Shown here: positions 7,636 through 16,153 of the stretch, one piece after another
Layout of the letters: each line of letters opens with the position of its first letter
How positions within the stretch are numbered: position 1 is the first letter of the stretch
Source: Glycomyces sp. NRRL B-16210
GTDB taxonomy: Bacteria > Actinomycetota > Actinomycetes > Mycobacteriales > Micromonosporaceae
Assembly: GCF_000719515.1 (NCBI RefSeq)
Contig: NZ_JOGR01000011.1
Span: 62,001-126,000 of the forward strand
Reading direction: 5' to 3'
DNA: 64,000 nucleotides
Program-made: the position numbers and the translations under genes
The notes under the pieces: generated by a model
Databases searched by the model: none
Told to the model about the DNA's origin: nothing
What the model saw: only the letters and a program-made list of their open reading frames with translations

Positions 7636-9918
7636 ATGAGCTCTAATCTCAGTCGCATCTTGGACTCCGTCGACCCGTTCATCGGTACCGCTGCTACCGA
7701 ACTGCCCGCGGCACAGGGGCTGGCCGCCACTTGGTGGTGGCCGAAGGCGCAGGTCGGGAACACGCACCCCGGCGCCTGCCATCCGCTCGGCATGGTCTCG
7801 GCCTGCGCCTGCTCGGGCGCCTATCCCACCGGTTACGGCCGCTATGGGATCTCCACCGAGGGCGCCCCCTCGGCGGTCTTCGACGACTATCTCGCCAGCG
7901 GCTTCACCCATTTCCAGCAGTCCGGCACCGGCGCGATCCGCAAGTACTACAACTACTTCCGCGTCACCCCGATGATCGAGCCGCTCGACGCCCTCGGCAC
8001 CCGCTGGCGCCTCCACGAGGAGGTCGCCGAGCCCGGCTACTACGCCGCGACCTTGGACAACGGCATCCGCTGCGAGCTCACCGTCGGCGAGAAAACCGCG
8101 GTGCACCGCTACACCTTCCCCGAGGCCTCCTCGGCCCGCGTCGTCCTCGACTTCTCCTACGGCGGCCTGGCGATCGAGCACGGCACGACCGTGCCGCTGC
8201 GGGCCGGGCTCGAGAGCCTCGGCCAGGGCTGCGCGCAGGGCACGGTGGTCATGGAGGGCATCCCGCTGTCGGTGTACGTCGACGCGGACGCGCCGGGCTG
8301 GCGCCAACTGGTCTGGTACGACCGCCGCCGCGTCGACGGCGGGACCCGGCTGGACTTCGACTACATCCGCCGCACCACGCTGCGGCCCTTCGGCCTGATG
8401 TTCATGGGCCCGGCCCGAGCGGGCACGACGGTCGAGATCCGCATGGGCTTCTCGATGCGCGGCACCGACCAGGCCCGCCGCAACCTCGAGCAGGCCCTTC
8501 CCGGCGGGGCGGGGTTCGACTACGCCTTCGACCGGACCCGTGAGGCGACGAGCGACGCCTGGTCCTCCTATTTCTCCCAGGTGGAGGTGCAGGGCGGGAC
8601 GCCCGAGCGGCGCACGGTGTTCGCCACGAGCCTGTACCACTCCCTCATCAAGCCGTGCTTCGCCGAGGACGAGAGCCCGTTCTGGCCTTCGAAGGGGCCG
8701 TTCGTGTTCGACATCGCGACGATGTGGGACATGTACAAGACGCAGTTCCCGCTGCTCACGGCCCTGAACCCGGCCAAGGGCGCGGGGATGCTCGAGTCGC
8801 TGGTGCGCATCGCGGAGGAGGAGGGCAACCTGCCGATCGGGTACCGGATGGCGCGCGGCTCGGACCGGTTCTTCCGGCAGGCCTCGGCGCTGGCCCACAC
8901 GGTGCTCGCCGACGGCTTCCAGCTCGGCCTCGAAGGACTCGAATGGGACTGGGCGCTCGTCCACATGCAGGACGACCTGCGCCGCGGCTACGGCGAGGAC
9001 TTCTCCGAGCGTGGCGTGGTGCATCCGATCAGCCACACGCTCGACCTCGCGACCGGGTACTGGTGCACCGCGATCGTCGCGCGGGGCCTGGGGGATCTGA
9101 AGCTCGCCGACGAACTGGAGGCGAAGGCCCGCGCGTGGGTCAACGCGTTCGGTCCCGACGGGCTGCTGCGCGATTCGAGCTTCTACGAGGGCGGGCGGTG
9201 GAACTACTCGTTCCGGCTCCTGCACGACATGGCCTCGCGGATCGACCTGGCCGGGGGCGACAAGGAGTTCGTGTCGATGCTCGACCGGTTCTTCGGGTTC
9301 GGCGCCGAGCCGGTGACGCAGCTCGGCGTGCCGCCGTTCGGGCCCGAGTTCGCGATCGGCAACGACCTCAACCGCTTCGAGGGCCTGAACAACGAGCCGG
9401 ACATGGAGGCCCCGTGGGCCTACCACTACGCCGGGCGTCCGGACCGGACCGCCGAGGTTGTGCACGCCGCGCTCGCCTATCAGTTCGGGACGGGCCGGGG
9501 CGGCCTGCCGGGCAACGACGACTCCGGGGCGCTCTCGTCGTGGTACGTGTGGGCGTCGCTGGGGCTGTTCCCCGTCGCGGGCCAGAACTTGTTCCTGGTC
9601 AACGCGCCGGCGTTCGCCGCCGCGCAGTTGCGCTTCGGCGGCAACGACTTCGAGCTGGAGACCACCGGCCACGTCGAGTCCGGCATCGGCGCGGACGCGG
9701 CGGGCGGGAGGCCGCAGTACGTGCAGTCGGCCCGTTTCAACGGCAGGCCGCTGGACCAGAGCTTCATCACCGGCAATCAACTGCACGGCGGCGGGCGCCT
9801 GGAGATCGACCTCGGCCCCGAACCGTCCGACTGGGCGACGAAGACGCGCCCGCCGTCCGCCTCCGACCGCCCCGACCCCAGCCGGGGCGGGGCCCGGCAC
9901 CAGGAGTTCCTACCGTGA
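7636..9918 (+). CDS. GH92 family alpha-mannosidase
   Basis: A protein of 760 residues. The family-defining N-terminal motif VDPFIGT occurs at residues 12-18, followed by the N-domain beta-sandwich (FDDYLASGFTHFQQSGTG). The C-terminal (alpha/alpha)6 barrel contains TMWDMYKTQFPL and the signature GNDDSGALSSWYVW, which carries the catalytic acid region. GH92 enzymes are calcium-dependent exo-mannosidases acting on alpha-1,2/1,3/1,6 linkages or mannose phosphodiesters. No signal peptide is visible, which is unusual for a family that is often exported and implies cytoplasmic action on imported or intracellular oligosaccharide. Its stop overlaps the GTG of the next glycosyltransferase gene by 3 bases, so the two are co-translated. 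Confidence 0.9.
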   Translation: MSSNLSRILDSVDPFIGTAATELPAAQGLAATWWWPKAQVGNTHPGACHPLGMVSACACSGAYPTGYGRYGISTEGAPSAVFDDYLASGFTHFQQSGTGAIRKYYNYFRVTPMIEPLDALGTRWRLHEEVAEPGYYAATLDNGIRCELTVGEKTAVHRYTFPEASSARVVLDFSYGGLAIEHGTTVPLRAGLESLGQGCAQGTVVMEGIPLSVYVDADAPGWRQLVWYDRRRVDGGTRLDFDYIRRTTLRPFGLMFMGPARAGTTVEIRMGFSMRGTDQARRNLEQALPGGAGFDYAFDRTREATSDAWSSYFSQVEVQGGTPERRTVFATSLYHSLIKPCFAEDESPFWPSKGPFVFDIATMWDMYKTQFPLLTALNPAKGAGMLESLVRIAEEEGNLPIGYRMARGSDRFFRQASALAHTVLADGFQLGLEGLEWDWALVHMQDDLRRGYGEDFSERGVVHPISHTLDLATGYWCTAIVARGLGDLKLADELEAKARAWVNAFGPDGLLRDSSFYEGGRWNYSFRLLHDMASRIDLAGGDKEFVSMLDRFFGFGAEPVTQLGVPPFGPEFAIGNDLNRFEGLNNEPDMEAPWAYHYAGRPDRTAEVVHAALAYQFGTGRGGLPGNDDSGALSSWYVWASLGLFPVAGQNLFLVNAPAFAAAQLRFGGNDFELETTGHVESGIGADAAGGRPQYVQSARFNGRPLDQSFITGNQLHGGGRLEIDLGPEPSDWATKTRPPSASDRPDPSRGGARHQEFLP

Positions 9919-11201
9919 TCGAGCCTTCCCGCGCCGCACGGCGGCGCCTCGTCATCGTCGTCCGCGCCGACCCGGTCATCTGCGGCCACGCCACCGAGGC
10001 CCGCGGCCTCGCCGAGGTGGCCCTCGACCGCGGTTTCGACGACGTGCGCATCGTGACCTGGCCCATCGCGGCGCTCAAGGCCGCGGGGCTGCCGCTCAAA
10101 CCGCTCGACGAGCTCCTGCCGTATTCGGCGGGGATCACCGTGGAGCGGCCCGAGCCGGTCGGGGACTACCGCGTCCCCGACGGCCGCCACCTCCTGGGCC
10201 TGTCGGGGCGGCTGTTCGAGCTGTTCGCCGACGGCGTGCCGACGGTGTGCATGTCGATGTACCTGACCCCGCACGCGAACGCGGTCGTCGACGCGCTCCG
10301 GGCGGTCCGCTCGGCCGGGCTCGCCGCCGACGTCACGACCATCGCCGAGGCCGTCGGCTCCGACATCACCAACGTGGTGCGCTCGTGCATCGCCGACGGC
10401 GCGCTCGGCGCGGCCGCGTCGCTGTTCACCACCTACCTCGCCAACGACCGGTGCGTCGCGGTCTCGGCTTACACGCGCGAGCTCATCCTCGAATCGGCCC
10501 GGCAGGTCGACGCCGCCTGCGGCACCCGTTTCGCCGACGAGGTCGCCGCCCGCGTCCAGGTCTCCTATCCCGCCGTCGACGCCGGCGCTTATGTGGACCT
10601 CGACCCGGCCGCGGTGGAGGGCGCGCTCGCCGCGCGCGGGCTCCAGCGCGACGGCTACCTGCTCTTCCTCTCCCGCGTGGCCGCGGCCAAAGGCGCCGAC
10701 GACCTCATCGCCGCCTACCGCGCCTCCGGCGCGAGCGCCACGCACCGGCTCGTCATCGCCGGCAACGGCCCGGCCCTGGAGGAGACGAAGGCCCTCGCGG
10801 CGGGCGACGAGCGGATCGTGTTCCTCACCGACGTCGGCGACGAGGAGAAGCCGCTGCTCATGAACGGCTGCGCCGCCTACGCGCTGCCGTCCAAGCCGCG
10901 CCCCGAGTTCGTGGAGACCTTCGGGATCGCCCTGGTCGAGAAGATGCTCGCCGGCGGCGGCCCGGTCATCACCACCCGCACCGGCGGCATTCCCGAAGCG
11001 GTGGGGGACACCGCGATCGAGGTCCCGCCCGCCGACCGGGCCGCGCTCGCGGCGGCCCTGGACCGGGCGGTCGCGATGGGCCCGGCCGAACGCGAGGCCG
11101 TCGCGGCCCGCGCCCGCGCGTACGCGATGCGCTTCGACCGCGGCGCGGTCTTCGACGGCCTCTTCGCCGACTTCCTGGGCACCCCCGCCGCCATCGGCTG
11201 A
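9915..11201 (+). CDS. GT4-type glycosyltransferase
   Basis: A protein of 428 residues with a GTG start overlapping the mannosidase stop (GTGA). The two Rossmann-like halves are evident: an N-terminal half with ADPVICGHATEARGLAE, and a C-terminal donor-binding half with YLLFLSRVAAAKGADDLI, HRLVIAGNGPALEET and the E-x7-E region EFVETFGIALVEKMLAGG. TRTGGIPEAVGD then marks the nucleotide-sugar site. Coupling to a GH92 mannosidase suggests a role in remodelling or salvage of a mannose-containing glycan; acceptor and donor are not predictable. No membrane segment is present. Confidence 0.85.
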   Translation: MIEPSRAARRRLVIVVRADPVICGHATEARGLAEVALDRGFDDVRIVTWPIAALKAAGLPLKPLDELLPYSAGITVERPEPVGDYRVPDGRHLLGLSGRLFELFADGVPTVCMSMYLTPHANAVVDALRAVRSAGLAADVTTIAEAVGSDITNVVRSCIADGALGAAASLFTTYLANDRCVAVSAYTRELILESARQVDAACGTRFADEVAARVQVSYPAVDAGAYVDLDPAAVEGALAARGLQRDGYLLFLSRVAAAKGADDLIAAYRASGASATHRLVIAGNGPALEETKALAAGDERIVFLTDVGDEEKPLLMNGCAAYALPSKPRPEFVETFGIALVEKMLAGGGPVITTRTGGIPEAVGDTAIEVPPADRAALAAALDRAVAMGPAEREAVAARARAYAMRFDRGAVFDGLFADFLGTPAAIG

Positions 11202-11658
11202 CGGTTCCGCTCCACCGTGGGCCGCGCCGACCTGCGGAAACACCGGCCCAGGAAATCAATCCAAGAAATATTCAAATCCATGGCAACCTTCGGGGCCTCC
11301 GCGGCAACCACATGTCGGTGCGACAACCCGGCTCCGTCGCACCCACCATCTTCATACACAGGGCGGGGACGTCAGGTCCCGTCGCGGGGCGAAGGACGCG
11401 ACGGAACCCGTGCCGCGGCCAGGCGGGCTCTTCCGGACCGCCGGGCCGACAACGACCGGCACGAGCACGGCGTCCCCGCATTCCACGAGAGGTTGACTGA
11501 AGGGCTTTCCTGCCATGGCTGTGCTACTGGACGACAGCCGACGGGCGCAGGCACCGGGGGTGCCTGCGCCCGCACATATGCCAGAATGCGAGGGTGCGAT
11601 GGTTGGGTTGCTAGACTCTCCGCCTCCCCGATATCGACCCGCATCAGAAGGACCCCCG
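11202..11658 (+). other. 457-bp intergenic region upstream of the ECF sigma gene
   Basis: No gene is supported between the GT4 gene and the sigma gene. The 5' part (11250-11300) is locally AT-richer. A perfect hairpin lies at 11543-11571 (listed separately). A frame running through this region in phase with the sigma gene exists, but it would have to cross that hairpin, so I do not include it in the gene. No riboswitch or RNA gene is recognised. Confidence 0.5.
11543..11571 (+). terminator. Perfect 13-bp stem hairpin upstream of the sigma operon
   Basis: GGGCGCAGGCACC (11543-11555), loop GGG, and the exact complement to 11571. No T-run follows, so this may be an actinobacterial I-shaped terminator or an mRNA leader structure of the sigma gene. 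Its position 5' of the preferred TTG start argues against upstream start codons. Confidence 0.5.
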
Positions 11659-12207
11659 TTGGACGGCCCCGCCAAGCTGGAGGAAGAGGCCTTCCGCGCC
11701 TTCTTCGAACGGCATCACGCCGAGCTGGCGCGCTTCGCGTGGCTGCTCATCGGCGAGCGGACCGCCGCGGAGGACCTCGCCTCCGACGCGATGCTCGCCG
11801 TCTGGCGCCAATGGGACCAGGCCCGGCGGGCCCGATCGCAGATCGCCTACGCTCGCGGCATCGTCGCCAACCTCGCCAAGTCCCGCATCCGCGCCGCCGT
11901 GCGCGAGCGGCGCCGCAACACGCTGTTCTGGCAGCGCCCGGGCGAGGCGGCCGACGGCCCGGACGCCGCCGCGATGGTGGACGTGCGCGCCGCGCTGGCG
12001 ATGCTGCCGCTGCGACGGAGGGCCTGCGTGATCCTGCGGCACTCCCTCGACCTGTCCGAGCGCGAGACCGCCGAGGCGCTCGGCGTCTCGATCGGCACCG
12101 TCAAGAGCCAGACCTCCAGGGGACTCGCCGACCTGCGCCGGATCCTCGGTCCGCAGGGCGGCGAGGGGTCGGCGTGGGCGGCGATACGGAACGGGGTGCA
12201 GTGGTGA
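11659..12207 (+). CDS. ECF (SigE-family) RNA polymerase sigma factor
   Basis: A protein of about 182 residues from the TTG at 11659, which has AGAAGGA six bases upstream. ATG 11599 with GAGGG is an alternative. Region 2 is FFERHHAELARFAWLLIGERTAAEDLASDAML; region 4 is the helix-turn-helix LDLSERETAEALGVSIGTVKSQTSRGLADLR (quoted only for orientation, about residues 125-165). Size and motifs fit the short SigE-type ECF group of actinobacteria. The gene overlaps the following membrane-protein gene (GTGA), the typical arrangement of an ECF factor with its anti-sigma or sensor protein. Confidence 0.85.
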   Translation: MDGPAKLEEEAFRAFFERHHAELARFAWLLIGERTAAEDLASDAMLAVWRQWDQARRARSQIAYARGIVANLAKSRIRAAVRERRRNTLFWQRPGEAADGPDAAAMVDVRAALAMLPLRRRACVILRHSLDLSERETAEALGVSIGTVKSQTSRGLADLRRILGPQGGEGSAWAAIRNGVQW

Positions 12208-13004
12208 ACGACGACCTGCCCGACCGGCTCCGGGTGACCGCCGAGGAGTTCGAGCCCGACCGCGACCGCATGTGGTCGCGCGTGTCCGACGGGATGCGCG
12301 AGACGCGGGCGGGGCGCGCCGAGCCGGTGCGCTCGCGCCTGCGGGTGCCGCTGCTGGCCATGGCCACGGGTGCGGCGGTGGTCCTGTTCGGGGGCATCGT
12401 CCTGCTCGGGCAGACCATCGGGCTCGGCCCGGTCGTCGACCCGACCCCTGAGCCGCCCGGCGTCGACCCGCCGACCCGGACCTCCGGAGCGACGACCCCG
12501 GACGACGAGGACCCCGAGACCAGCTCGTCAGAGAGCGCTACCTCCACGCCGACCGACGACGCGGAGTCGGAGACGGGCGAGGAGACCGGCTCGGCCGGCA
12601 CCGACGCGCCCGGCGACCCCGAGGCCGACTGGCTGGAGATCGACGCCTCGGTCGACAAGGGGAGCAACGACTACTGGACGCAGTCGAACCTGGTGCTGGA
12701 GAACGAGGACCAGTTGACGGCGGTGACCGTGGAGCTGAAGGTGGCCGTGGGCGCGGGCGTCGTGGACACCGGTTCGTACTCCACGAACAACAGCCGGTTC
12801 ACCGAGGCCGCGGTCTCCGAGGAGGGCGGCTTCCTGGTGTACCGGTGGAGCCTCCAGGACGGCGCGGTGCTGCCGCCCGGGGAGTACCAGTTCGCGAGCC
12901 AGTTCACGCACGACTCGGCGCGGAACGCCGATGGCGACTCGTACACGATCACGGCGACCAATGCCTCCGGCGAGGACGCCGCGTACAACGGCGGCTTCCG
13001 GTGA
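12204..13004 (+). CDS. Single-pass membrane protein, probable anti-sigma/sensor partner
   Basis: A protein of 266 residues with a GTG start overlapping the sigma stop. The cytoplasmic N-terminus (about 45 residues, charged, with DRDRMWSRVSDGM) is short for a canonical zinc anti-sigma domain and lacks the HxxxCxxC motif. One transmembrane helix follows (LAMATGAAVVLFGGIVLLG), then an external Pro/Thr/Ser/Asp/Glu-rich linker of about 80 residues. A C-terminal beta-rich domain (from DWLEIDASVDKG, with ENEDQLTAVTVELKV and PGEYQFASQFTHD) resembles carbohydrate-binding-like modules of other sigma-linked membrane proteins. The inferred role is to hold the sigma factor and sense an extracellular signal. 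No family assignment is certain. Confidence 0.7.
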   Translation: MNDDLPDRLRVTAEEFEPDRDRMWSRVSDGMRETRAGRAEPVRSRLRVPLLAMATGAAVVLFGGIVLLGQTIGLGPVVDPTPEPPGVDPPTRTSGATTPDDEDPETSSSESATSTPTDDAESETGEETGSAGTDAPGDPEADWLEIDASVDKGSNDYWTQSNLVLENEDQLTAVTVELKVAVGAGVVDTGSYSTNNSRFTEAAVSEEGGFLVYRWSLQDGAVLPPGEYQFASQFTHDSARNADGDSYTITATNASGEDAAYNGGFR

Positions 13005-13102
13005 CGCCGCGGCTCGGTGACTCAGCGACGCCATGGCGCTGTGACGCCGTGACGACGGAGATGACCCCGCGGCTCGACACGCTGCGGTGACCCCAGGGCG
13101 AG

Positions 13103-13138
13103 AGCGGGGACCGGGCCGAAGGCCCGGTCCCCGCTTCG
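13103..13138 (+). terminator. Strong rho-independent-type terminator of the sigma operon
   Basis: AGCGGGGACCGGGCC (13103-13117), loop GAA, then the perfect complement 13121-13135, followed by T-containing CGTTT. It lies about 100 bp after the stop of the anti-sigma candidate. The right arm merges into the first unit of the 17-bp repeat array. Confidence 0.8.
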
Positions 13139-13284
13139 TTTCCCGGGTCGCTTCGTTTCCCGGGTCGCTTCGTTTCCCGGGTCGCTTCGTTTCGCGGGTC
13201 GCTTCGTTTCGCGGGTCGCTTCGTTTCGCGGGTCGCTTCGTTTCGCGGGTCGCTCCGTTTCGCGGGTCGCTCCGTTTCGCGAGT
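13132..13284 (+). repeat. 17-bp tandem repeat, nine copies
   Basis: The unit is CGCTTCGTTTCSCGGGT, with exact 17-bp phase at 13132, 13149, 13166, 13183, 13200, 13217, 13234, 13251 and 13268. The first three copies read CCC, the next copies CGC, and the last two CGCTCCG, so the array has grown by stepwise duplication. It is intergenic, directly after a terminator. There are no spacers, so it is not a CRISPR. Confidence 0.9.
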
Positions 13285-13477
13285 CGGTTCGCGGGCCGCC
13301 ACACCAGGGCCGCAAAACATGAAACCCATCAGATCACGAATTGTCACCATAAATCCCCCTTAAGGGACCCCTGGTTCGAAAGTACCCGCAGGGTGTGACA
13401 CTTTCCCAGGCCGCAACCCGGCGACGCATTTTCGCCATACATCGCGCCGCAAATACGCGTACGCGTTCGCGGCCGTG

Positions 13478-14206
13478 TCAGAAATTGATCAGCTCGAAGG
13501 TGGTGGCGTACTTCGTGCCGAAGCGCTCGCCCGAACCCGCCGCGAAGCTGGTGAGGAAACCGCGCACATACGTCTCCGGGTCCTCGTCCGTCAGCGCCGA
13601 GATATACGCCCGGTGCTCCAGCAGCGAGGCCACCCCGGCCTCGAGCGTCTCGGTCACGTCGACCGCGTGCGTCGACTCCGGCGAAGCGGCCAGCGCCACC
13701 CACCGCACCCCGCCCCACGGCTCCAGGCCCTCGTCGGCGAGGTCGGGGAAGATCCACCGGTTCCCCGCGTCGTTCGCCGCGTCCAGCACCGCCTCGCCCA
13801 CCGCCCGGTGGTCGGCGCTGTTCCAGTGCCCCGGGTTGAAGTACTCGCGCCGGTTCAGCGTGATCACCAGCTCGGGCCGGTGCCTGCGCATCGCGGCGGC
13901 GAGGTCGCGCCGCAGCGCGACCCCGGCCTCGATCACGCCGTCGCGGTGGTCGAGGAACTCGACCGAGGACACGCCGACCACGGCGGCCGAGGCGCGCTGC
14001 TCGGCGTCGCGCACCGGCGCGCACTCCTCGGGCGACATCGTGTCGATTCCGGCCTCGCCCCGGCTGACCATGAGGTAGGCGACCTCCTTCCCCGCGCGGG
14101 TCCAGCCGGCGACCGCCGCGGCCGCGCCGTACTCCATGTCGTCGGGGTGCGCGACGATCGCCAGCGCCTTGGTCCAGTCTTCGGGCATCGCAAGGAGTTC
14201 GCTCAT
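13478..14206 (-). CDS. PIG-L family (LmbE-like) deacetylase
   Basis: A protein of 242 residues with the zinc-binding motif AHPDDMEYG (AHPDD) at about residues 19-27 and the later metal-ligand HWNSADHRAVGEA motif near residue 125. These are zinc-dependent N-deacetylases of the MshB/Mca group, which act on GlcNAc-linked substrates including mycothiol precursors and conjugates. Without the long MshB C-terminal features the substrate cannot be fixed. The gene lies convergent to the sigma operon and is followed upstream by a rhodanese gene on the same strand (31-bp gap), suggesting co-transcription from upstream of the rhodanese gene. Confidence 0.85.
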   Translation of the reverse strand: MSELLAMPEDWTKALAIVAHPDDMEYGAAAAVAGWTRAGKEVAYLMVSRGEAGIDTMSPEECAPVRDAEQRASAAVVGVSSVEFLDHRDGVIEAGVALRRDLAAAMRRHRPELVITLNRREYFNPGHWNSADHRAVGEAVLDAANDAGNRWIFPDLADEGLEPWGGVRWVALAASPESTHAVDVTETLEAGVASLLEHRAYISALTDEDPETYVRGFLTSFAAGSGERFGTKYATTFELINF

Positions 14207-14237
14207 GCCTCGATTATGGCTCCCGGCCCGTCGGTTC

Positions 14238-14708
14238 TCAGCAGGCGCAGGAGATCCCGCCGACCGGCACGGTGCGCGGGTCGGGTTCGCCGCGTTCGGT
14301 CCCGGCGTCGGTGGCGACCGGGAGGCCTTCGCGGATCCAGTACTCCATGCCGCCGATCATCTCTTTGACCTGGTAGCCGAGCTTGGCGAACTCGACGGCG
14401 GCGCGGTAGGCGCCGTTGCAGCCGGGGCCCCAGCAGTAGACGACGACGGGCCGGGCGGGGTCGATGAGGCCCGCGGCGCGTTCGGCGATCGCGTCGGTCG
14501 GGAGGTGGACGGCGCCGGGGGCGCGGCCCTGGTCCCAGGCGGCCTCGCCGCGCGTGTCGACGAGGGTGAATCCGGGGTCGTCGGCTTCGAGCGCGGAGTG
14601 CACGTCGGAGACGTCGGTGCGGAAGGCGAGTTGGGCGGTGAAGTAGGCGAGGGATTCGGCGGGGGAGGCGGGGGGTACGCGCAGGACGGCGTTCTCGTTC
14701 GTTTCCAT
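14238..14708 (-). CDS. Rhodanese-like domain protein
   Basis: A protein of 156 residues with one rhodanese domain. FTLVDTRGEAAWDQGRAPGAVHLP is the CH2-like N-terminal part (about residues 47-70). VVVYCWGPGCNGAYRAA holds the active-site loop, Cys followed by four residues and Arg, the six-residue loop of sulfurtransferases. A second Cys in the same segment and two more at the C-terminal end (ISCAC) could form persulfide relays. It probably moves sulfane sulfur in the cytoplasm. It lies just upstream of the PIG-L gene on the same strand. Confidence 0.85.
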   Translation of the reverse strand: METNENAVLRVPPASPAESLAYFTAQLAFRTDVSDVHSALEADDPGFTLVDTRGEAAWDQGRAPGAVHLPTDAIAERAAGLIDPARPVVVYCWGPGCNGAYRAAVEFAKLGYQVKEMIGGMEYWIREGLPVATDAGTERGEPDPRTVPVGGISCAC

Positions 14709-14973
14709 GAGGCGAATCTAATTTCTGGTACAACCGGGCGCGGATCTGACACAAAGGCAGTGGTCGGTCGCGGTCGGTGGACCTGCGGGAACGTTCTGCG
14801 CCGCTTCACTTGCGCGCGCAAGACGCTGGGCGGATGCGGCGGTAGGTTGGACGCCGACAGCGTTTTCTCAGCGCGGCGCCCGCCGGGTGCGGCGCTCGCG
14901 GACGACGGTGCTTTCAAGCGGCGCCGTCGAGACAGTGCTTTCAAAGAGCAGGGCTTTCGAAGAGAGGTTCCAC

Positions 14974-15810
14974 ATGGCATCCACAGCACCTACGGTCACT
15001 CTCGCGCACGGCGCGGCGATGCCGCGTCTGGGCCTGGGCACCTGGCCGATGGACGACGCCGAGGCCGAGCGGGTGGTGGCCGAGGCGATCGGCCTCGGCT
15101 ACCGCCTGGTCGACACCGCCGAGAACTACCGCAACGAGCGCGGCGTTGGCTTGGGGTTGAAGGCGTCCGGGGCGGCCCGCGAGGACTTGTTCGTGACCAC
15201 GAAGTTCAACCGGGAGTGGCACGGGGTCGCCTTGGCGGCCGAGGCGTGCGAGCGCAGTCTCGACCGGCTGGGCCTGGACTACCTCGATCTGCTGCTCATC
15301 CACTGGCCGAACCCGAAGCACGGCCAGTACGTCGAGGCCTGGCAGGGCCTGGCGCGGCTATTGGAGTCGGGGCGGGTGAAGGCGATCGGCACGTCGAACT
15401 TCAAGCCTTCGCATCTGGACCGGATCATCTCGGCGACGGGGGTGGTGCCGGACGTGAACCAGATCCAGTTGAGCCCGTTGACGACGCGGGACGAGTCGCG
15501 GGAGTACGACGAGGAGCACGGGATCGTCACGCAGTCGTGGTCGCCGATCGGCGGGCAGGGCGGGGCGGTCCGCGAGCACCCGGTGGTGGTCGGTCTTGCC
15601 GAGAAGTACGGGAAGACGCCGGTGCAGGTCGTGCTGCGCTGGCACCTCGACCTGGGTCTCGCGGTGGTGCCGAAGTCGAGCAGTGTCGAGCGGTTGAAGC
15701 AGAACCTGGACGTCTTCGACTTCTCGCTCGAGGCCGAGGACGTGGCGGCGCTGTCGGCGCTGGATCGCGGTGAGGGCGAGGCGGCCGACTCGGACGAGTT
15801 CGGGCACTAG
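14974..15810 (+). CDS. Aldo/keto reductase
   Basis: A protein of 278 residues starting MASTAPTVTLAHGAAMPRLG, with a GAGAGG ribosome-binding site. The catalytic tetrad is visible: Asp in DTAENY, Tyr in the same motif (ENYRNE), Lys in FVTTKFN and His in LLIHWPNP. The C-terminal VVPKSSSVERLKQN motif binds the 2'-phosphate of NADPH. It resembles 2,5-diketo-D-gluconate reductase-type AKRs (AKR5). An upstream in-frame extension of 29 codons reaches into a repetitive leader and is not favoured. Confidence 0.85.
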   Translation: MASTAPTVTLAHGAAMPRLGLGTWPMDDAEAERVVAEAIGLGYRLVDTAENYRNERGVGLGLKASGAAREDLFVTTKFNREWHGVALAAEACERSLDRLGLDYLDLLLIHWPNPKHGQYVEAWQGLARLLESGRVKAIGTSNFKPSHLDRIISATGVVPDVNQIQLSPLTTRDESREYDEEHGIVTQSWSPIGGQGGAVREHPVVVGLAEKYGKTPVQVVLRWHLDLGLAVVPKSSSVERLKQNLDVFDFSLEAEDVAALSALDRGEGEAADSDEFGH

Positions 15811-15865
15811 AGGCCCGCGTCAGGGCAGGTCAGCAGGGTCGTCCGACACGAACACATAGATATGC

Positions 15866-15897
15866 GAGGGCCGGTCGCCGTACGGCGACCGGCCCTC
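15866..15897. terminator. Bidirectional terminator between convergent genes
   Basis: GAGGGCCGGTCGCC (15866-15879), loop GTAC, perfect complement to 15897. It lies between the stops of the aldo/keto reductase gene (15810) and the XRE gene (15920), so it can serve both strands. Confidence 0.8.
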
Positions 15898-15919
15898 GGC
15901 CGTGCTATTCGGTCTCGCC

Positions 15920-16153
15920 TTATGCGGTCTCGCCGGTCTGGTCGGTCTCGTCGGGCATCCAGCGGAGCACGTCGCCGGGCTGGCATTCGAGGATGCGGCA
16001 GATCGCGTCGAGGGTGGTGAACCGCACCGCTTTGGCGCGGCCGTTCTTGAGCACGGCGATGTTGGCCGGGGTGATGCCGACGGCCTCGGCGAACTCGCCG
16101 ATCGTCATGCCGCGCTTGGCGATGAGGAGGTCGAGGTCGACGATGATCGCCAT
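15920..16153 (-). CDS. XRE-family regulator (YozG-like)
   Basis: A protein of 77 residues: MAIIVDLDLLIAKRGMTIGE then a Cro/CI helix-turn-helix (EFAEAVGITPANIAVLKNGR), followed by FTTLDAICRILECQPGDVL. The last motif is typical of the small XRE proteins that partner DUF2975 membrane proteins. The ATG (16151-16153) overlaps the TGA of the DUF2975 gene. Such pairs are co-transcribed, and the regulator probably controls its own operon through the AT-rich operator at 16643-16705. Confidence 0.85.
   Translation of the reverse strand: MAIIVDLDLLIAKRGMTIGEFAEAVGITPANIAVLKNGRAKAVRFTTLDAICRILECQPGDVLRWMPDETDQTGETA

Larger units (their letters stand above)
13005..13477 (+). other. 473-bp intergenic region with terminator and 17-bp minisatellite
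   Basis: No gene is supported here. It contains a 15-bp-stem terminator at 13103-13135 and nine tandem 17-bp repeats at 13132-13284. An AT-richer stretch (13315-13400) without recognisable features then leads to the end of the convergent PIG-L gene. Confidence 0.6.

Noticed and set aside
7573..9900. Long minus-strand open frame opposite the GH92 gene
   Set aside because: The plus strand carries clear GH92 signatures; the antisense product is compositionally biased and lacks a start signal.
13132..13284. Possible CRISPR array
   Set aside because: Repeats are contiguous 17-bp units with no spacers, and no cas genes are present.
13365..13400. tRNA-like GGTTCGAA T-loop sequence
   Set aside because: No matching acceptor, anticodon or D arms could be drawn around it.
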